A program made the translations under genes and the position numbers. The notes beneath the pieces were generated by a model. That model saw only the letters and a program-made list of their open reading frames with translations. It made no database searches and was not told the DNA's origin. DNA of 64,000 bases from a virus. Within the stretch, counting starts at the first letter, position 1. The number at the start of each line of letters is the position of its first letter. Shown here one piece after another: positions 41,650 through 51,292 of this stretch. The stretch is from positions 1-64,000 of IMG/VR virus record IMGVR_UViG_3300022752_003639. The stretch is one strand, 5' to 3'.

Positions 41650-41940
41650 ATGTCAGATAATGTTTTATGCAAAGACTGTATTCATGGATTTTTTAGATGG
41701 CAAGATTATCCCATGGCATGGTTTGATAAATCCAGTTATTTGTATTGTAAAAAAGCATATACAGAAGCGACCGAAGAACACGATCCTGTAGTAGGTATAA
41801 GGTACGAACCAGGAAGATATAGGTCAGCAAGATTTGAAAGATTAAAAATTTTTCAAGATGAAACTAGATGTGGGCCGGAAGGAAAATTTTGGTCACCTAA
41901 AAATAAAAAAGATTTATTTGTCTTATTAAAGAGAACATGA
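41650..41940 (+). CDS. hypothetical Cys-rich protein, 96 aa
   Basis: 96 residues from ATG 41650. CKDCIHGFF, YLYCKKAY and TRCGPEGKFW suggest a four-Cys metal site. Related short proteins occur in phages as putative zinc-binding proteins; role unknown. Confidence 0.65.
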   Translation: MSDNVLCKDCIHGFFRWQDYPMAWFDKSSYLYCKKAYTEATEEHDPVVGIRYEPGRYRSARFERLKIFQDETRCGPEGKFWSPKNKKDLFVLLKRT

Positions 41941-42131
41941 TGAATAACGATGATATAAAAAACCGTATGAAAGAACTAATGGGGCCCATAGATCGTCAAA
42001 TAATGATGTGCGATGATAGAAACGAACTTATAATGTTAGCTAGCTGTTTAATGATTACCTGTAAAGATTTACTAGATCAAGAAATAGGTACACGAGGAAG
42101 AAAATTAATGTTCGAGGATTTTTCAAAATGA
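41937..42131 (+). CDS. hypothetical protein, 64 aa
   Basis: 64 helical residues (IKNRMKELMGPIDRQIMM; LASCLMITCKDLLDQ) starting at an ATGA overlap and ending in another. Function unknown. Confidence 0.6.
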   Translation: MMNNDDIKNRMKELMGPIDRQIMMCDDRNELIMLASCLMITCKDLLDQEIGTRGRKLMFEDFSK

Positions 42132-42325
42132 AAACTGAAAAAATTATTAGACAAACTGAAGATTTTCGTTTAATTTTAAAAAAAACTTTGTGCGACTCCC
42201 CTAAAAATCTATATCATATAGAATTAGAGGGGCAGCAAATTAGAGACAAAACTTTTACCAGTACCTATAGTTTCTTCTTGACCAAAGAAGAAATAGTGTT
42301 ATTGACTCAGCACCTTGCAGACTGA
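42128..42325 (+). CDS. hypothetical protein, 65 aa
   Basis: 65 residues, charged alpha/beta, coupled to the preceding gene and ending two bases before the kinase-like gene. Function unknown. Confidence 0.6.
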   Translation: MKTEKIIRQTEDFRLILKKTLCDSPKNLYHIELEGQQIRDKTFTSTYSFFLTKEEIVLLTQHLAD

Positions 42326-42327
42326 AT

Positions 42328-43287
42328 ATGCAAATTATACCGCTAAAAGGAGGAAGTTTAAGTTCAACTAATCATCATAAAGATAATAATTTTGAATTTG
42401 TAAGGAAAACCATTAATCTTTCATCGTCTAGAGAATACGGGTATGTAAGATGGTATTCTCAGTTAAAAAAGTTGCAGAGATTTACGACAATGTGGCCAAA
42501 TCTTGTCCCTAAAGTTTTAAGCGTTGGAGTAGAAAATGGCAACGCTTATTTTGATTTAGAATTTTTACAGGGATATACAGACATAAAAACTATTTTTTCA
42601 AGAGATCATATATCAGATAATCTCATTTTAAAAATTAATAATTCACTTTGGCAAGCATTTAATAAAATTCATGCAAATAAGTTAATTGCAAACAAAGGAG
42701 CAACTTTTCTTTACTTTCAAGAAGAAATATTTCAAAAAATTTTAGATGCAAGAAAAAATGAAGGATTTAACAATTTTCTTAAACATAATTCATATTTTTA
42801 TAATGGTCAAAAAGTTCCTAATATTGTAAATGAGCTGCATGTATTAGAAAAATATTTTTCATCTATAGATTTAGAATATGAAAACTTTATTCATGGCAAT
42901 CCCACACTTGAAAACACCATGTATTCAATAGATGAAGACAAAATAAAATTTATAGATTTATATGAAGAAAGTATAATAGATAGTAAGTTTTTAGACTATA
43001 GTCAGGTATTACAATGTTCTAGAAGCTTTTATGGATTTATTAATGATAGAGAAGTCAATATCAATGGTAACTCAGTATTTTATAACCAAGTAGTTCCAAA
43101 AAATTATTTGAAATTTACAGAATGTTTTCTTAATAATATTAATAAAAAAGATTTAACATTTATAGATATTTTAGAAGCTAGTCAATTTATAAGAATGTTG
43201 CCATTTAAATGTTATGCAGGAGAAATAGACAAGGCTAAATATTTCTTCGTACATGCTTGTTACCTATTTAATAAGATTTTTAAATGA
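42328..43287 (+). CDS. APH/choline-kinase-like phosphotransferase
   Basis: 319 residues. The kinase catalytic loop is seen as FIHGNPTLENTM (HGxPxxxN, with N in place of the usual Asp) and the Mg-binding acidic motif as IKFIDLYEES. YFDLEFLQGYTD acts as the hinge. Members phosphorylate small molecules such as choline, aminoglycosides or sugars. It is coupled by ATGA to the cyclase that follows, so phosphorylation of a cyclitol or its precursor is a reasonable guess. The HGN variation could reduce activity. Confidence 0.72.
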   Translation: MQIIPLKGGSLSSTNHHKDNNFEFVRKTINLSSSREYGYVRWYSQLKKLQRFTTMWPNLVPKVLSVGVENGNAYFDLEFLQGYTDIKTIFSRDHISDNLILKINNSLWQAFNKIHANKLIANKGATFLYFQEEIFQKILDARKNEGFNNFLKHNSYFYNGQKVPNIVNELHVLEKYFSSIDLEYENFIHGNPTLENTMYSIDEDKIKFIDLYEESIIDSKFLDYSQVLQCSRSFYGFINDREVNINGNSVFYNQVVPKNYLKFTECFLNNINKKDLTFIDILEASQFIRMLPFKCYAGEIDKAKYFFVHACYLFNKIFK

Positions 43288-44378
43288 ATACTTGGAATAT
43301 AAATTGCCAATTAGAACAAGAATTTTCGATAATAGAAACATATGATCTTACTAATAATAATTTTTTAAAAAACCATATAGATTTTAATAAAAGACAAATT
43401 ATTATTGTAGATAAAAAAATTAGTTTATTATATTCCGACTTTCTTGATATATTTCCAGATGCTGTAATACTAAAACTTCAAATCGAAGAAACTCAAAAAA
43501 ATTTGCAAAGTATTGAAAAGATTATTAATTTTTTCAACCATAATAATCTTTTAAGAAGAGAAGAAGTAATTGCAATAGGAGGAGGAGTGTTATTGGATTT
43601 GGTAGGATTTGCATGTAGTATATATAGAAGAGGAATTCCGTATATAAAAATTCCTACTACTTTACTTGCCTACGTAGATGCAAGTATAGGTACTAAGGTT
43701 GGAATTAATTACTTAGGTAAAAGAAATAGATTGGGTAGCTATTATCCCCCTTCTAAAGTCTTATTAGACAAAAAGTTCTTCAAAACTCAAGAAGAAAAAC
43801 AGATTATAAATGGAATTGGTGAAATTTTAAAACTCGCTATTATTAGCAATTTAAAATTATTCGAACTTATTGAACAAGGTAATAATATCGTTTCAAACTC
43901 ATTACAAAATAGCGATGAAATATTATTTCAATCTATAGATACCATGGTTAACGAACTACAAAACAATCTGTATGAAAGAAACTTAAAACGACCAGTAGAT
44001 TTTGGACATACATTTAGTCCTATGATTGAAATGAAAAATCTACCTTCTATGTTACATGGTGAAGCAGTAATGTTAGATTGCTTTTTTTCCTGTTGCTTAA
44101 GTTATTATAAAAACTTTATAACCAAACAAGACCTAAATCGTATATACAATTGTATAAGAAAATACAAACTGCCAACTTTTCATTCGGATTTCGCAGACAT
44201 AAATTTAATTCTAATGTCACTAGAAGAGACAACACTACATAGAGACGGTTATCAAAATATTCCTTTACCAAAAACTTTAGGAAAGAATATCATTACTAAT
44301 GGTGTCACTTCAGACGACTTAAAAAAAACCATTGAAATATTCTTAGAATATGAAAACAGCATTAATCACAGGAACTAG
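43284..44378 (+). CDS. sugar-phosphate cyclase, 2-epi-5-epi-valiolone synthase type
   Basis: 364 residues of the dehydroquinate synthase superfamily. GGGVLLDLVG binds NAD, and Zn ligands are E180 (GIGE), H242 (GHTF) and H258 (LHGE). The discriminating stretches are VDASIGTKVGIN followed by KRNRLGSYYPP and PVDFGHTFSPMIEM, which fit sedoheptulose-7-phosphate cyclases rather than AroB (which has GKTGIN..KNMIGAFxxP and LNLGHTFGHAIE). Such enzymes begin C7-cyclitol pathways. EEVS, EVS and DDGS cannot be separated by eye. Confidence 0.8.
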   Translation: MNTWNINCQLEQEFSIIETYDLTNNNFLKNHIDFNKRQIIIVDKKISLLYSDFLDIFPDAVILKLQIEETQKNLQSIEKIINFFNHNNLLRREEVIAIGGGVLLDLVGFACSIYRRGIPYIKIPTTLLAYVDASIGTKVGINYLGKRNRLGSYYPPSKVLLDKKFFKTQEEKQIINGIGEILKLAIISNLKLFELIEQGNNIVSNSLQNSDEILFQSIDTMVNELQNNLYERNLKRPVDFGHTFSPMIEMKNLPSMLHGEAVMLDCFFSCCLSYYKNFITKQDLNRIYNCIRKYKLPTFHSDFADINLILMSLEETTLHRDGYQNIPLPKTLGKNIITNGVTSDDLKKTIEIFLEYENSINHRN

Positions 44379-45021
44379 TCAAGGACTGGGCAAGGATATA
44401 GCCCAATACTTTTTACAAAATAACTTTAAGGTGATAGGACTTTCTAGAACTGTTGGCAATATTGAACATAAAAACTTTATTCATATTCCAATAGACTTGT
44501 CATGCCATGATCAGTTAGCTAAGTTGTTCAATAACTTTCCTTATCAGGTAGATTTGGTTATACATAATGCAGCAAGATTTAAACAGTCAACACTAGAAAA
44601 TCTGTCCATAGAAGAAATTTGTAATATATTAAATGTCAATATCAAATCACCTGTAATACTTACTAAACTACTTTTACCCTATATAAGTAAAAACAGTCAT
44701 ATTATCTTTATAAACAGTGTAGCAGGACTCTATAATTTAGATAATCAGTCAGTGTATTGTGCAAGTAAACACGCTCTTACATCTTTTGCCAAGATCATTG
44801 GTAAAGAATTAAGAAAAGATAAAATAAAAGTATTCAGTATTCATCCAGGAGGAATTAATACACCGTTGTGGAACGAATCTAATCCATACCCTCTTGGTGA
44901 TCATAACAAAGCATTATCAAAAACCGAAATCGTAAAAATAATAGATTTAATATTAAATTTAAATGATAATACATATGTTAGTAATATTGAAGTGTTTCCT
45001 ACAATAGAATGGCACGGATAA
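44350..45021 (+). CDS. short-chain dehydrogenase/reductase
   Basis: 223 residues, classical SDR: TGTSQGLGKDIA (cofactor loop), NAARF, INSVAGLY (catalytic Ser) and YCASKHALTSFAK (Tyr and Lys), then HPGGINTPLW. It overlaps the cyclase by 29 bases. It could reduce a keto-cyclitol such as valiolone. The substrate is inferred from position only. Confidence 0.88.
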   Translation: MKTALITGTSQGLGKDIAQYFLQNNFKVIGLSRTVGNIEHKNFIHIPIDLSCHDQLAKLFNNFPYQVDLVIHNAARFKQSTLENLSIEEICNILNVNIKSPVILTKLLLPYISKNSHIIFINSVAGLYNLDNQSVYCASKHALTSFAKIIGKELRKDKIKVFSIHPGGINTPLWNESNPYPLGDHNKALSKTEIVKIIDLILNLNDNTYVSNIEVFPTIEWHG

Positions 45022-45033
45022 TACCATTTGTAC

Positions 45034-45062
45034 TTGTAAAATATGAAAAATAATGCTATAAT
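45034..45062 (+). promoter_or_regulatory. sigma70-type promoter of the UV endonuclease gene
   Basis: TTGTAA (45034-45039), 17-base spacer, TATAAT (45057-45062). The ATG lies 20 bases downstream after CGGAGA. Confidence 0.7.
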
Positions 45063-45081
45063 AATATAAATCGGAGATAAC

Positions 45082-46110
45082 ATGACAAAAAAAATTGGTT
45101 TTGCGTGTAAGTGGATTGATAGGCCTGATCAAGTAAACGGAATTAAGGCTAAAGACGACTGTAAAAAATATAATACAGGCACGACTACCGTAGCTTGGTT
45201 AAATAGACAAAGTAAAGATGTTGCTGAAAAAAAACTGTGGGATCTACTTAAAAACAATATTGAATCTACACGTTTATTAGTTGAAAGGGTTGGGAAATTA
45301 AATGAAAAACTTCGTATGGTACGTCTTAGCAGTGACATTCTCCCTGTTTATACTGAACCAAGTTGGAGCTATTTCTATAGAGATAACACCGTTCGCCAGT
45401 ATCTTGAACGCCATTTTCTCACTATTGGGGATATTGCTCGTAGGGATAATATTCGCTTGTCTTTTCATCCTGGCCAGTATACTGTGCTTGCTTCTGATAA
45501 TCCAGAAATTGTTAATAGGTCAATAGAGGAATTTGAATATCATGTGGATATGGCCCGTTGGATGGGATACGGTAAGAAATTTCAAGACTTTAAAATCAAT
45601 GTCCACATCGCGGGTCGCGCCGGTCCCCAAGGCATTAGAAACGTCTTTTCAAGATTGTCTCCAGAAGCACGTAACACAATTACCATCGAAAATGAAGAAA
45701 TAAAGTACGGCCTAGCTGATTGTTTAGAATTAGCAGATATCTTGCCTATTGTACTAGATGTACATCATTTTTGGGTTAGAGAAGGAGAGTATATTCAACC
45801 AGAAGATCCTCTTGTTTACAAAGTATTAGAAAGTTGGCGAGGAGAAAGGCCTGTTCTTCATTACAGTATAAGTAGAGAAGATGTATTGGTAGGACACGAT
45901 CCGGGCGGAGCTCCTTTTATGGAATCAATACTAAGACGAGGTATAACAAAACAAAAATTACGTGCTCACAGTGATTTTTTCTGGAATCACACAGTGAATA
46001 GATATGTTCTTAGATTCGCTGATCAATTCGATATCATGTGCGAAAGTAAAGGTAAAAATATTGCCAGTTTTGCCTTGTTTGAGTTTGCCGAAACCAATGG
46101 CTTAATTTAA
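45082..46110 (+). CDS. uvsE: UV-damage endonuclease (UvdE/UvsE)
   Basis: 342 residues, TIM-barrel endonuclease that nicks 5' to UV photoproducts. GFACKWID at the start, LSFHPGQYTVLAS, KINVHIAGRAGP, TIENEE, VLDVHHFW and LRAHSDFFW are metal- and DNA-binding stretches of the family. Full length. Has its own promoter. Useful in sunlit water. Confidence 0.93.
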   Translation: MTKKIGFACKWIDRPDQVNGIKAKDDCKKYNTGTTTVAWLNRQSKDVAEKKLWDLLKNNIESTRLLVERVGKLNEKLRMVRLSSDILPVYTEPSWSYFYRDNTVRQYLERHFLTIGDIARRDNIRLSFHPGQYTVLASDNPEIVNRSIEEFEYHVDMARWMGYGKKFQDFKINVHIAGRAGPQGIRNVFSRLSPEARNTITIENEEIKYGLADCLELADILPIVLDVHHFWVREGEYIQPEDPLVYKVLESWRGERPVLHYSISREDVLVGHDPGGAPFMESILRRGITKQKLRAHSDFFWNHTVNRYVLRFADQFDIMCESKGKNIASFALFEFAETNGLI

Positions 46111-46503
46111 TTATTGAGCCTTTTTCGTCCTGCCACGAGTTTTCTTAACCACAGTTTCCTCGACTTTAGTCTTGGCTCTTTTAGCTGCTACTCTAGCATC
46201 TGAAAGAGTCACTTTACCATCACCGTCTAAATCTGCAAGTTTTTTAGCTCTGCCTCTAGTCTTTTTAACAGTTTCTTCTACTTTTGTGGCGATTTGTTTG
46301 GCTTCTTCTTCCGCTTTGGACGTTAAAGCCTTTACGTCAGATAAATTTACCTTTCCGTCCTTGTTTACGTCCATTGTATTAGGTATAACTTCTCCGGCTT
46401 TGTTAATTAAACTTGAAGTTGCTTCTTGTATTTTTGGATTTTTGTTATAAAACCACCAAACTGCTCCTGCAACAATACCTACTATTAAAATAATAATTTC
46501 CAT
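46111..46503 (-). CDS. membrane-anchored protein with two EF-hand/dockerin-like calcium motifs
   Basis: 130 residues on the minus strand: an N-terminal transmembrane helix (IIILIVGIVAGAVWWFY) then two DxNxDGxVxxxD-type loops (DVNKDGKVNLSD and DLDGDGKVTLSD) that match EF-hand or dockerin calcium sites, each followed by a Lys-rich helix (VEETVKKTRGRAKK; KVEETVVKKTRGRTKK). The two units are an internal repeat. It abuts the UV endonuclease stop and is divergent from the next gene. Function unknown. Confidence 0.72.
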   Translation of the reverse strand: MEIIILIVGIVAGAVWWFYNKNPKIQEATSSLINKAGEVIPNTMDVNKDGKVNLSDVKALTSKAEEEAKQIATKVEETVKKTRGRAKKLADLDGDGKVTLSDARVAAKRAKTKVEETVVKKTRGRTKKAQ

Positions 46504-46539
46504 AAAATAAATCCTTTAAGGTTGATTATATATTTAACC

Positions 46540-46547
46540 AATAAATA
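46540..46547 (+). promoter_or_regulatory. late-type promoter box
   Basis: AATAAATA, 23 bases before the ATG at 46570, in the gap between divergent genes. One mismatch from the T4 late consensus TATAAATA. Confidence 0.5.
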
Positions 46548-46569
46548 CATTGTTATTTAGGAGAATGAG

Positions 46570-46773
46570 ATGTCCGAGCAATACGAAAACTTTGAGGACT
46601 ATGATGAAATGGAAGATGGAGATTTTGGGTTTATTATCAGTGCCAATGGACAATTAAAATCTATAATGTTTCCTGAAGATCTATTTGACGAACCACCTAG
46701 ACAAGTTAAACGTATTTGTAAAATCTTCGGCATAAAAGATCTAAATCAATTAGAACCAAGGACTCTACACTAA
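46570..46773 (+). CDS. conserved phage protein, 67 aa
   Basis: 67 acidic residues ending FGIKDLNQLEPRTLH, with GDFGFIISANGQLKSIMFPED before it. This short family is conserved in T4-like marine phages next to structural genes. TTAGGAGA precedes the ATG. Function unknown. Confidence 0.75.
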   Translation: MSEQYENFEDYDEMEDGDFGFIISANGQLKSIMFPEDLFDEPPRQVKRICKIFGIKDLNQLEPRTLH

Positions 46774-46815
46774 TAAAAAAGTAAATTAGCCCTAATCATG
46801 ATTTTATTTTATTCA

Positions 46816-46823
46816 AATAAATA
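46816..46823 (+). promoter_or_regulatory. late-type promoter box of the tail-fibre gene
   Basis: AATAAATA, 20 bases before the ATG at 46844. The same box precedes the gene at 46570, fitting late expression of structural proteins. Confidence 0.5.
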
Positions 46824-46843
46824 GTTTATCCAATAACTATATT

Positions 46844-49800
46844 ATGAGTAACGCCCGTCCTAATCTTGTTGATTTACCTGTTTTAACTGATCCAGATCCG
46901 GCTACAACGCTGTTTATTGTGCAGGATTCAGCAGTTAATCAAACCTTATCTGTAACTTTAGCACAAACTTTACTAGCACAAAAAGGTCCTACAGGGCCTC
47001 AGGGTCCACAAGGTATTACTGGCCCTACAGGACCAAGTGGTCCTCAGGGTATAACAGGGCCGCAGGGACCAATTGGTATAACTGGACCACAAGGTCCACA
47101 AGGCGTAACTGGACCACAAGGTCCACAAGGTCCACAAGGCGTAACTGGACCACAGGGTCCAAGTGGACCACAAGGCGTGACTGGACCACAAGGTCCAATT
47201 GGAGTTACAGGACCACAGGGCCCAATAGGACCACAAGGTCCCACAGGAGCAGGTGTTACAGGACCAACAGGTCCGTATAGTACAGTAACCAACAACCTAG
47301 AAGGAGGAGCCCTAGGTAGCATTCCATATCAAAATGCATCTAGTGTTACAGTATTTTTAGGTATCGGCGCTAATAATGCAATTTTAAGATCTAACGGAAG
47401 TATACCAACCTGGGCATCAAGTGGCACTGTACAAGTTGGATTTGCTACACAAGCCAAACAATTATATATTAATAATGTTTTAGATGATGCTATACCTGCT
47501 GTAAGATATCCGGCGCTTTCGGCAGGACCAAATGCGTTTGACGATGTCTCTGTTAACGCAAATTTATTTTACGACCTTTCTAAACAGAAACTTTCAGTCG
47601 GAGTAGTATCAGTAACATCAACAACAAATTCTACCAGTACCACTACAGGCGCATTTACAGTTTCTGGTGGTATGGCAGTGGCGAAAGATGTATTCATTGG
47701 CGGAAATGTAAGTATACTAGGTGCATTAAACATAGGAACTAATCTTAGCGTTAATAATGTTAATACATCTACTAATTTGGCAGGAGGTGTAGCAGGAGCT
47801 ATACCATATCAAACATCAACAGGACAAACTAGCTTTTTTGGTCCGGGTAGTAACGGTAATGTTTTAGTTGCCAATGGCTCAGCTATGCCGACGTTTAATA
47901 ATACATTAACATTATTCGGTTTAGCAAATTCTACTAATCAGTTTACCGGTGCTTTTCAAGTTAGAGGTGGTGCAGGAATAGGTCAAGCTCTGTGGGTAGG
48001 CGGTAAAATTGTTTCTTTAAGCACGGACCAAGCTACATCTACATTAACAGGCGCATTAGTAGTATCTGGGGGTGCAGGAATTGGTGGTAATCTATATGTA
48101 GCTGGTGAGATCGTAGCAGATAAATTAACTATTCAATACACCACTGTTACTACCACGTTGGTAGTAACAGACGACGTTATAGAAACTACGAATTCAACAC
48201 AGGCAATAAGCACCACGACGGGAGCATTAAAAGTAGCGGGCGGTGCTGGTATAGGTAGAAATTTATATGTCGGAGGTACTATATTTGGTACAGCTACCAA
48301 TGCCACTTCAGCAGCTAATTTATCAGGTGGTGCCCAAGGAAGTATACCTTACCAGACTAACATAGGTCAAACAGCATTTATTCCAATAGGCACAAGTAGT
48401 TATATCCTAGTTTCAAACGGTAGTACAGCAACATGGTTAAATCCTAACAACTTAAGTTCTGGCGCAAGTACAACGGCTTCTAACTTGTCATTTGGTGACC
48501 AATACTTAATCCCCTACCAAACAGGTCCAGGTAGTACAACATTTGAATACGGGTTTGAATATTGGTACAACGATAATTTATTCAGTGTAACAAATGTTGT
48601 TATAAATGGCACTATTGGTTCTCCTTCACCCAACACAGGATCTTTAAGAGTTTTGGGAGGAGTAGGCATAGCACAAAACGTAGCAGTTGGCGGGCAAGGA
48701 TTATTTGCCAACGGTGCTAATGCAAGTTCTACTAACAGTGGTGCAGTTATTGTAACCGGTGGAGTTGGTATTGGCGCAAATTTATACGTAGGTGGACAGA
48801 CTAATCTAGCAGGAATTAACACCGTAGTAAATGCAACAAATGCAGGCTCTACCAATTCAGGCGCACTACAGGTAGTAGGAGGAGTTGGAATAGGTCAAAG
48901 TTTAGTTGTAGGCGGACGCACGACTATTACTAATATTACATCAGCTACTTCAACAATAACTGGTGCATTTAATGTGTTTGGCGGAGTAGGAGTTGGCGGA
49001 GACATATTTGTAGGAGGAACCATCTATGGTAATGCCAGTGGTATTATTTCAACAGCTACAAATTTAAATGGTGGGGTAGCCGGACAGACACCTTATCAAC
49101 AAAGTCCCGGAAGAACCGTTTTCACAGGTCCAGGTAATGCCGGCGAAGTAATGGTCAGTAGAGGATCAGGAGGACCTGCATTTTTTAATACACTGACGTT
49201 GGATGGATTAACTGTTTCTGTAAGTACTTTGACAGGGGCTTTTCAAGTAAGGGGTGGAGCTGGCATAGGAGGAGATTTATATGCTAGTCGTATGCGAACA
49301 GTTTTTGGTACACAAGCTACATCAACTATAACAGGCGACTTAGTTACACAAGGTGGCGTAGGCATAGGTGGTAATTTATATGTAGGTGGCAATATTGTAG
49401 GTAACCTTGGTGTAGCTGTAAATACAGCCAGCCAGGTTAATACAGTTTCATTACCTATTTCAGGTACATATTATCCAACTTTTGTAGATTCAAACAATGC
49501 TTCTTCTAGTGGTGAATTATTATATACTACTAGCAGTGTTTCTGTTAACCCAAACAGTGGATTTTTCACAGCCAATGGAGTTTCTTTACCACAAAATACT
49601 GTAGGTACAAATTACTTCGGAGTTTCGGGTGAACCAACATATTATATTGGTCAAACTGTTGGTAACACAGACGGCTGGAAAATCTATGGCGAAAGCCCGG
49701 CAGGAAACGAAACAAGTAACTTTATTTTACAATCAGAAAACGATTACGATCAGAATGAATCTATAAGATTTAGATTTAAACGTACCTACGGCACATATAT

Positions 49801-50281
49801 TACTAATGATATACTTGTGGCAAAATATGATCAAGTTTATATTACCACAGGAACTTTCCAAGTAGGTTATACCAGTCCACAAGCAGGATCAACAGCATCA
49901 ATAAATGGTTCATTATATGTTAATGGTGAAATCAGAGCCACTGGAGATGTCACAGCCTATTATACTTCAGATGCCAGTTTGAAAGAAAACATAAGATTAA
50001 TTGACAACCCAATTACACTGATAAACCAAATTCACGGTTACTATTTTGACTGGAAGGAAGATTTTATTGAAAGTCGTGGCGGAGAAGACGGGTTCTTTGT
50101 AAGAAAGCAAGATGTTGGTGTTATTGCTCAAGAGATAGAAAAAATACTTCCGCAACTTGTCGCTACGAAACCAAACGGGCATAAAGCTATTCAATATGGA
50201 AAAATTATTCCATTACTTATTGAATCAGTTAAATATCTTGCGTCAGAAGTAGAAAATTTAAAAAATAACTTAAAGAAATAA
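46844..50281 (+). CDS. collagen-repeat tail fibre with S74 intramolecular chaperone
   Basis: 1145 residues. Residues 48-144 are about 32 collagen-like G-x-y triplets, mostly GPQ, GPT and GVT. They are followed by two interleaved repeats: about ten GAxxVxGGxGIGxxLYVGG units and five NLxGGxxGxIPYQTxxGxTxF units, giving a long fibrous shaft. The C-terminus (about 1040-1145) is a peptidase S74 chaperone: SDASLKENI with the Ser-Lys dyad, then [17 protein letters not shown] and [16 protein letters not shown]74 domains trimerise the fibre and cleave themselves off. Likely a receptor-binding or side fibre. Confidence 0.9.
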   Translation: MSNARPNLVDLPVLTDPDPATTLFIVQDSAVNQTLSVTLAQTLLAQKGPTGPQGPQGITGPTGPSGPQGITGPQGPIGITGPQGPQGVTGPQGPQGPQGVTGPQGPSGPQGVTGPQGPIGVTGPQGPIGPQGPTGAGVTGPTGPYSTVTNNLEGGALGSIPYQNASSVTVFLGIGANNAILRSNGSIPTWASSGTVQVGFATQAKQLYINNVLDDAIPAVRYPALSAGPNAFDDVSVNANLFYDLSKQKLSVGVVSVTSTTNSTSTTTGAFTVSGGMAVAKDVFIGGNVSILGALNIGTNLSVNNVNTSTNLAGGVAGAIPYQTSTGQTSFFGPGSNGNVLVANGSAMPTFNNTLTLFGLANSTNQFTGAFQVRGGAGIGQALWVGGKIVSLSTDQATSTLTGALVVSGGAGIGGNLYVAGEIVADKLTIQYTTVTTTLVVTDDVIETTNSTQAISTTTGALKVAGGAGIGRNLYVGGTIFGTATNATSAANLSGGAQGSIPYQTNIGQTAFIPIGTSSYILVSNGSTATWLNPNNLSSGASTTASNLSFGDQYLIPYQTGPGSTTFEYGFEYWYNDNLFSVTNVVINGTIGSPSPNTGSLRVLGGVGIAQNVAVGGQGLFANGANASSTNSGAVIVTGGVGIGANLYVGGQTNLAGINTVVNATNAGSTNSGALQVVGGVGIGQSLVVGGRTTITNITSATSTITGAFNVFGGVGVGGDIFVGGTIYGNASGIISTATNLNGGVAGQTPYQQSPGRTVFTGPGNAGEVMVSRGSGGPAFFNTLTLDGLTVSVSTLTGAFQVRGGAGIGGDLYASRMRTVFGTQATSTITGDLVTQGGVGIGGNLYVGGNIVGNLGVAVNTASQVNTVSLPISGTYYPTFVDSNNASSSGELLYTTSSVSVNPNSGFFTANGVSLPQNTVGTNYFGVSGEPTYYIGQTVGNTDGWKIYGESPAGNETSNFILQSENDYDQNESIRFRFKRTYGTYITNDILVAKYDQVYITTGTFQVGYTSPQAGSTASINGSLYVNGEIRATGDVTAYYTSDASLKENIRLIDNPITLINQIHGYYFDWKEDFIESRGGEDGFFVRKQDVGVIAQEIEKILPQLVATKPNGHKAIQYGKIIPLLIESVKYLASEVENLKNNLKK
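46985..47275 (+). repeat. collagen-like G-x-y coding repeat
   Basis: About 32 nine-base units coding Gly-x-Pro/Thr/Val triplets; GGACCACAAGGTCCA-like units recur nearly unchanged. The repeat is prone to slippage, so length differences between close relatives are expected. Confidence 0.9.
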
Positions 50282-50294
50282 GCGGAGTTAGACT

Positions 50295-51050
50295 TTGGCT
50301 AGTACTATTACAAATTATAGCAATTCTATAAATGTTAATTTTCCTGTTCCAGGAGAAGATAATGACTCACAGGGGTTTAGGAACAACTTTTCTAAAATAC
50401 AGTCTGCTCTAGGAGTTGCTAGCAAAGAAATAACAGGGCTACAAAATGGATCAGTTAGCCTAACCACAACAAATGACTTTGGTGAAAATATTGTAAAAAG
50501 AGCAACTTTACAGGCCCCAAGTTTATTAACTGTTAACAATGGATCAGTCAGTGGAGTAGTAGAAGTAGATTATCAAACTGGTAGTTACCAAAAATATTCA
50601 GTTAACGTGAATACCCATACATTCACTGTGGTAAATTGGCCAAGTGACAATAAATGTGGTGTGGTAACTTTAGAAATAACTCCAAGTACTTCCAGTGTTA
50701 TAAACATTAACTTAGGCGGTATTACAACATTATTAACAAGAACAGGATTTCCTGTAAGCTATACTCAAACTACTCCTGTGATTTGGAATTTATGGAGTTA
50801 TGACAGCGGTAATACTGTATTTGCAGCTGAATTGGTGAATATGGCAATTAAAACAGACGGTAATGGCAATGTGTATACCAAATCCGGCACGACAGCAATG
50901 AAGGACGGATTTATTCGCATACCGTCTGCTGCTGGGGCACCAACAGGTGTACCAACTAGTATAGCAGGAACAGTTCCTTTATATTACGATTCTACCAATA
51001 ACAAGATTTATGTTTATAACGGAAGTTGGAAACAAGTTGGATTAAGTTAA
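50295..51050 (+). CDS. tail-fibre or virion structural protein
   Basis: TTG start with CGGAG eight bases upstream; 251 residues. VNFPVPGEDNDSQGFRNNFSKI is a signature of phage structural proteins next to tail fibres; the rest is Ser/Thr/Gly-rich beta structure (GVVTLEITPSTSSVININLGG) ending LYYDSTNNKIYVYNGSWKQV, a common fibre tip motif. Probably assembles with the preceding fibre. Confidence 0.78.
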   Translation: MASTITNYSNSINVNFPVPGEDNDSQGFRNNFSKIQSALGVASKEITGLQNGSVSLTTTNDFGENIVKRATLQAPSLLTVNNGSVSGVVEVDYQTGSYQKYSVNVNTHTFTVVNWPSDNKCGVVTLEITPSTSSVININLGGITTLLTRTGFPVSYTQTTPVIWNLWSYDSGNTVFAAELVNMAIKTDGNGNVYTKSGTTAMKDGFIRIPSAAGAPTGVPTSIAGTVPLYYDSTNNKIYVYNGSWKQVGLS

Positions 51051-51292
51051 TGTATAACCCATTAATAAAAGATCTGAGCAAATTAAAAGACGATGATATA
51101 GAACTAAAAATAGCAGAACTTTTTAAAAAATACACAATAGCTGCTAAAATGGGTCAAGGCTTAGTTTGCGAACAGCTCAATATTGCCATATCACATTATA
51201 GAAATGAGCAAGCCAATAGGCACATAGAAAATCACAAAAAACTACAAGAAAAAAATAAAGATTTTGACGACTTAATTAACATAGACCGTTGA
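51050..51292 (+). CDS. conserved phage protein, 80 aa
   Basis: 80 helical residues from an ATG overlapping the preceding TAA. NPLIKDLSKLKDDDIELKI and KMGQGLVCEQLNIAISHYRNE are conserved in T4-like marine phages. Function unknown. Confidence 0.72.
   Translation: MYNPLIKDLSKLKDDDIELKIAELFKKYTIAAKMGQGLVCEQLNIAISHYRNEQANRHIENHKKLQEKNKDFDDLINIDR

Noticed and set aside
43284-44378. Cyclase as ordinary AroB for aromatic amino acids
   Set aside because: The substrate-loop sequences match sedoheptulose-phosphate cyclases, and no other shikimate gene is present.
45302-45526. Hydrophobic plus-strand frame inside the UV endonuclease gene
   Set aside because: Looks like a membrane protein but lies wholly within a well-supported UvdE frame and has no promoter or ribosome site.
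46172-46450. Plus-strand hydrophobic frame opposite the EF-hand-like gene
   Set aside because: The minus-strand frame shows duplicated calcium loops and a TM anchor, which could not arise by chance; the plus frame is its mirror.
47044-47322. Long Pro/Cys-rich reading frames on the strand opposite the collagen repeat
   Set aside because: They arise because the repeated codons lack stops on the other strand; no ribosome site and the sense repeat explains them fully.
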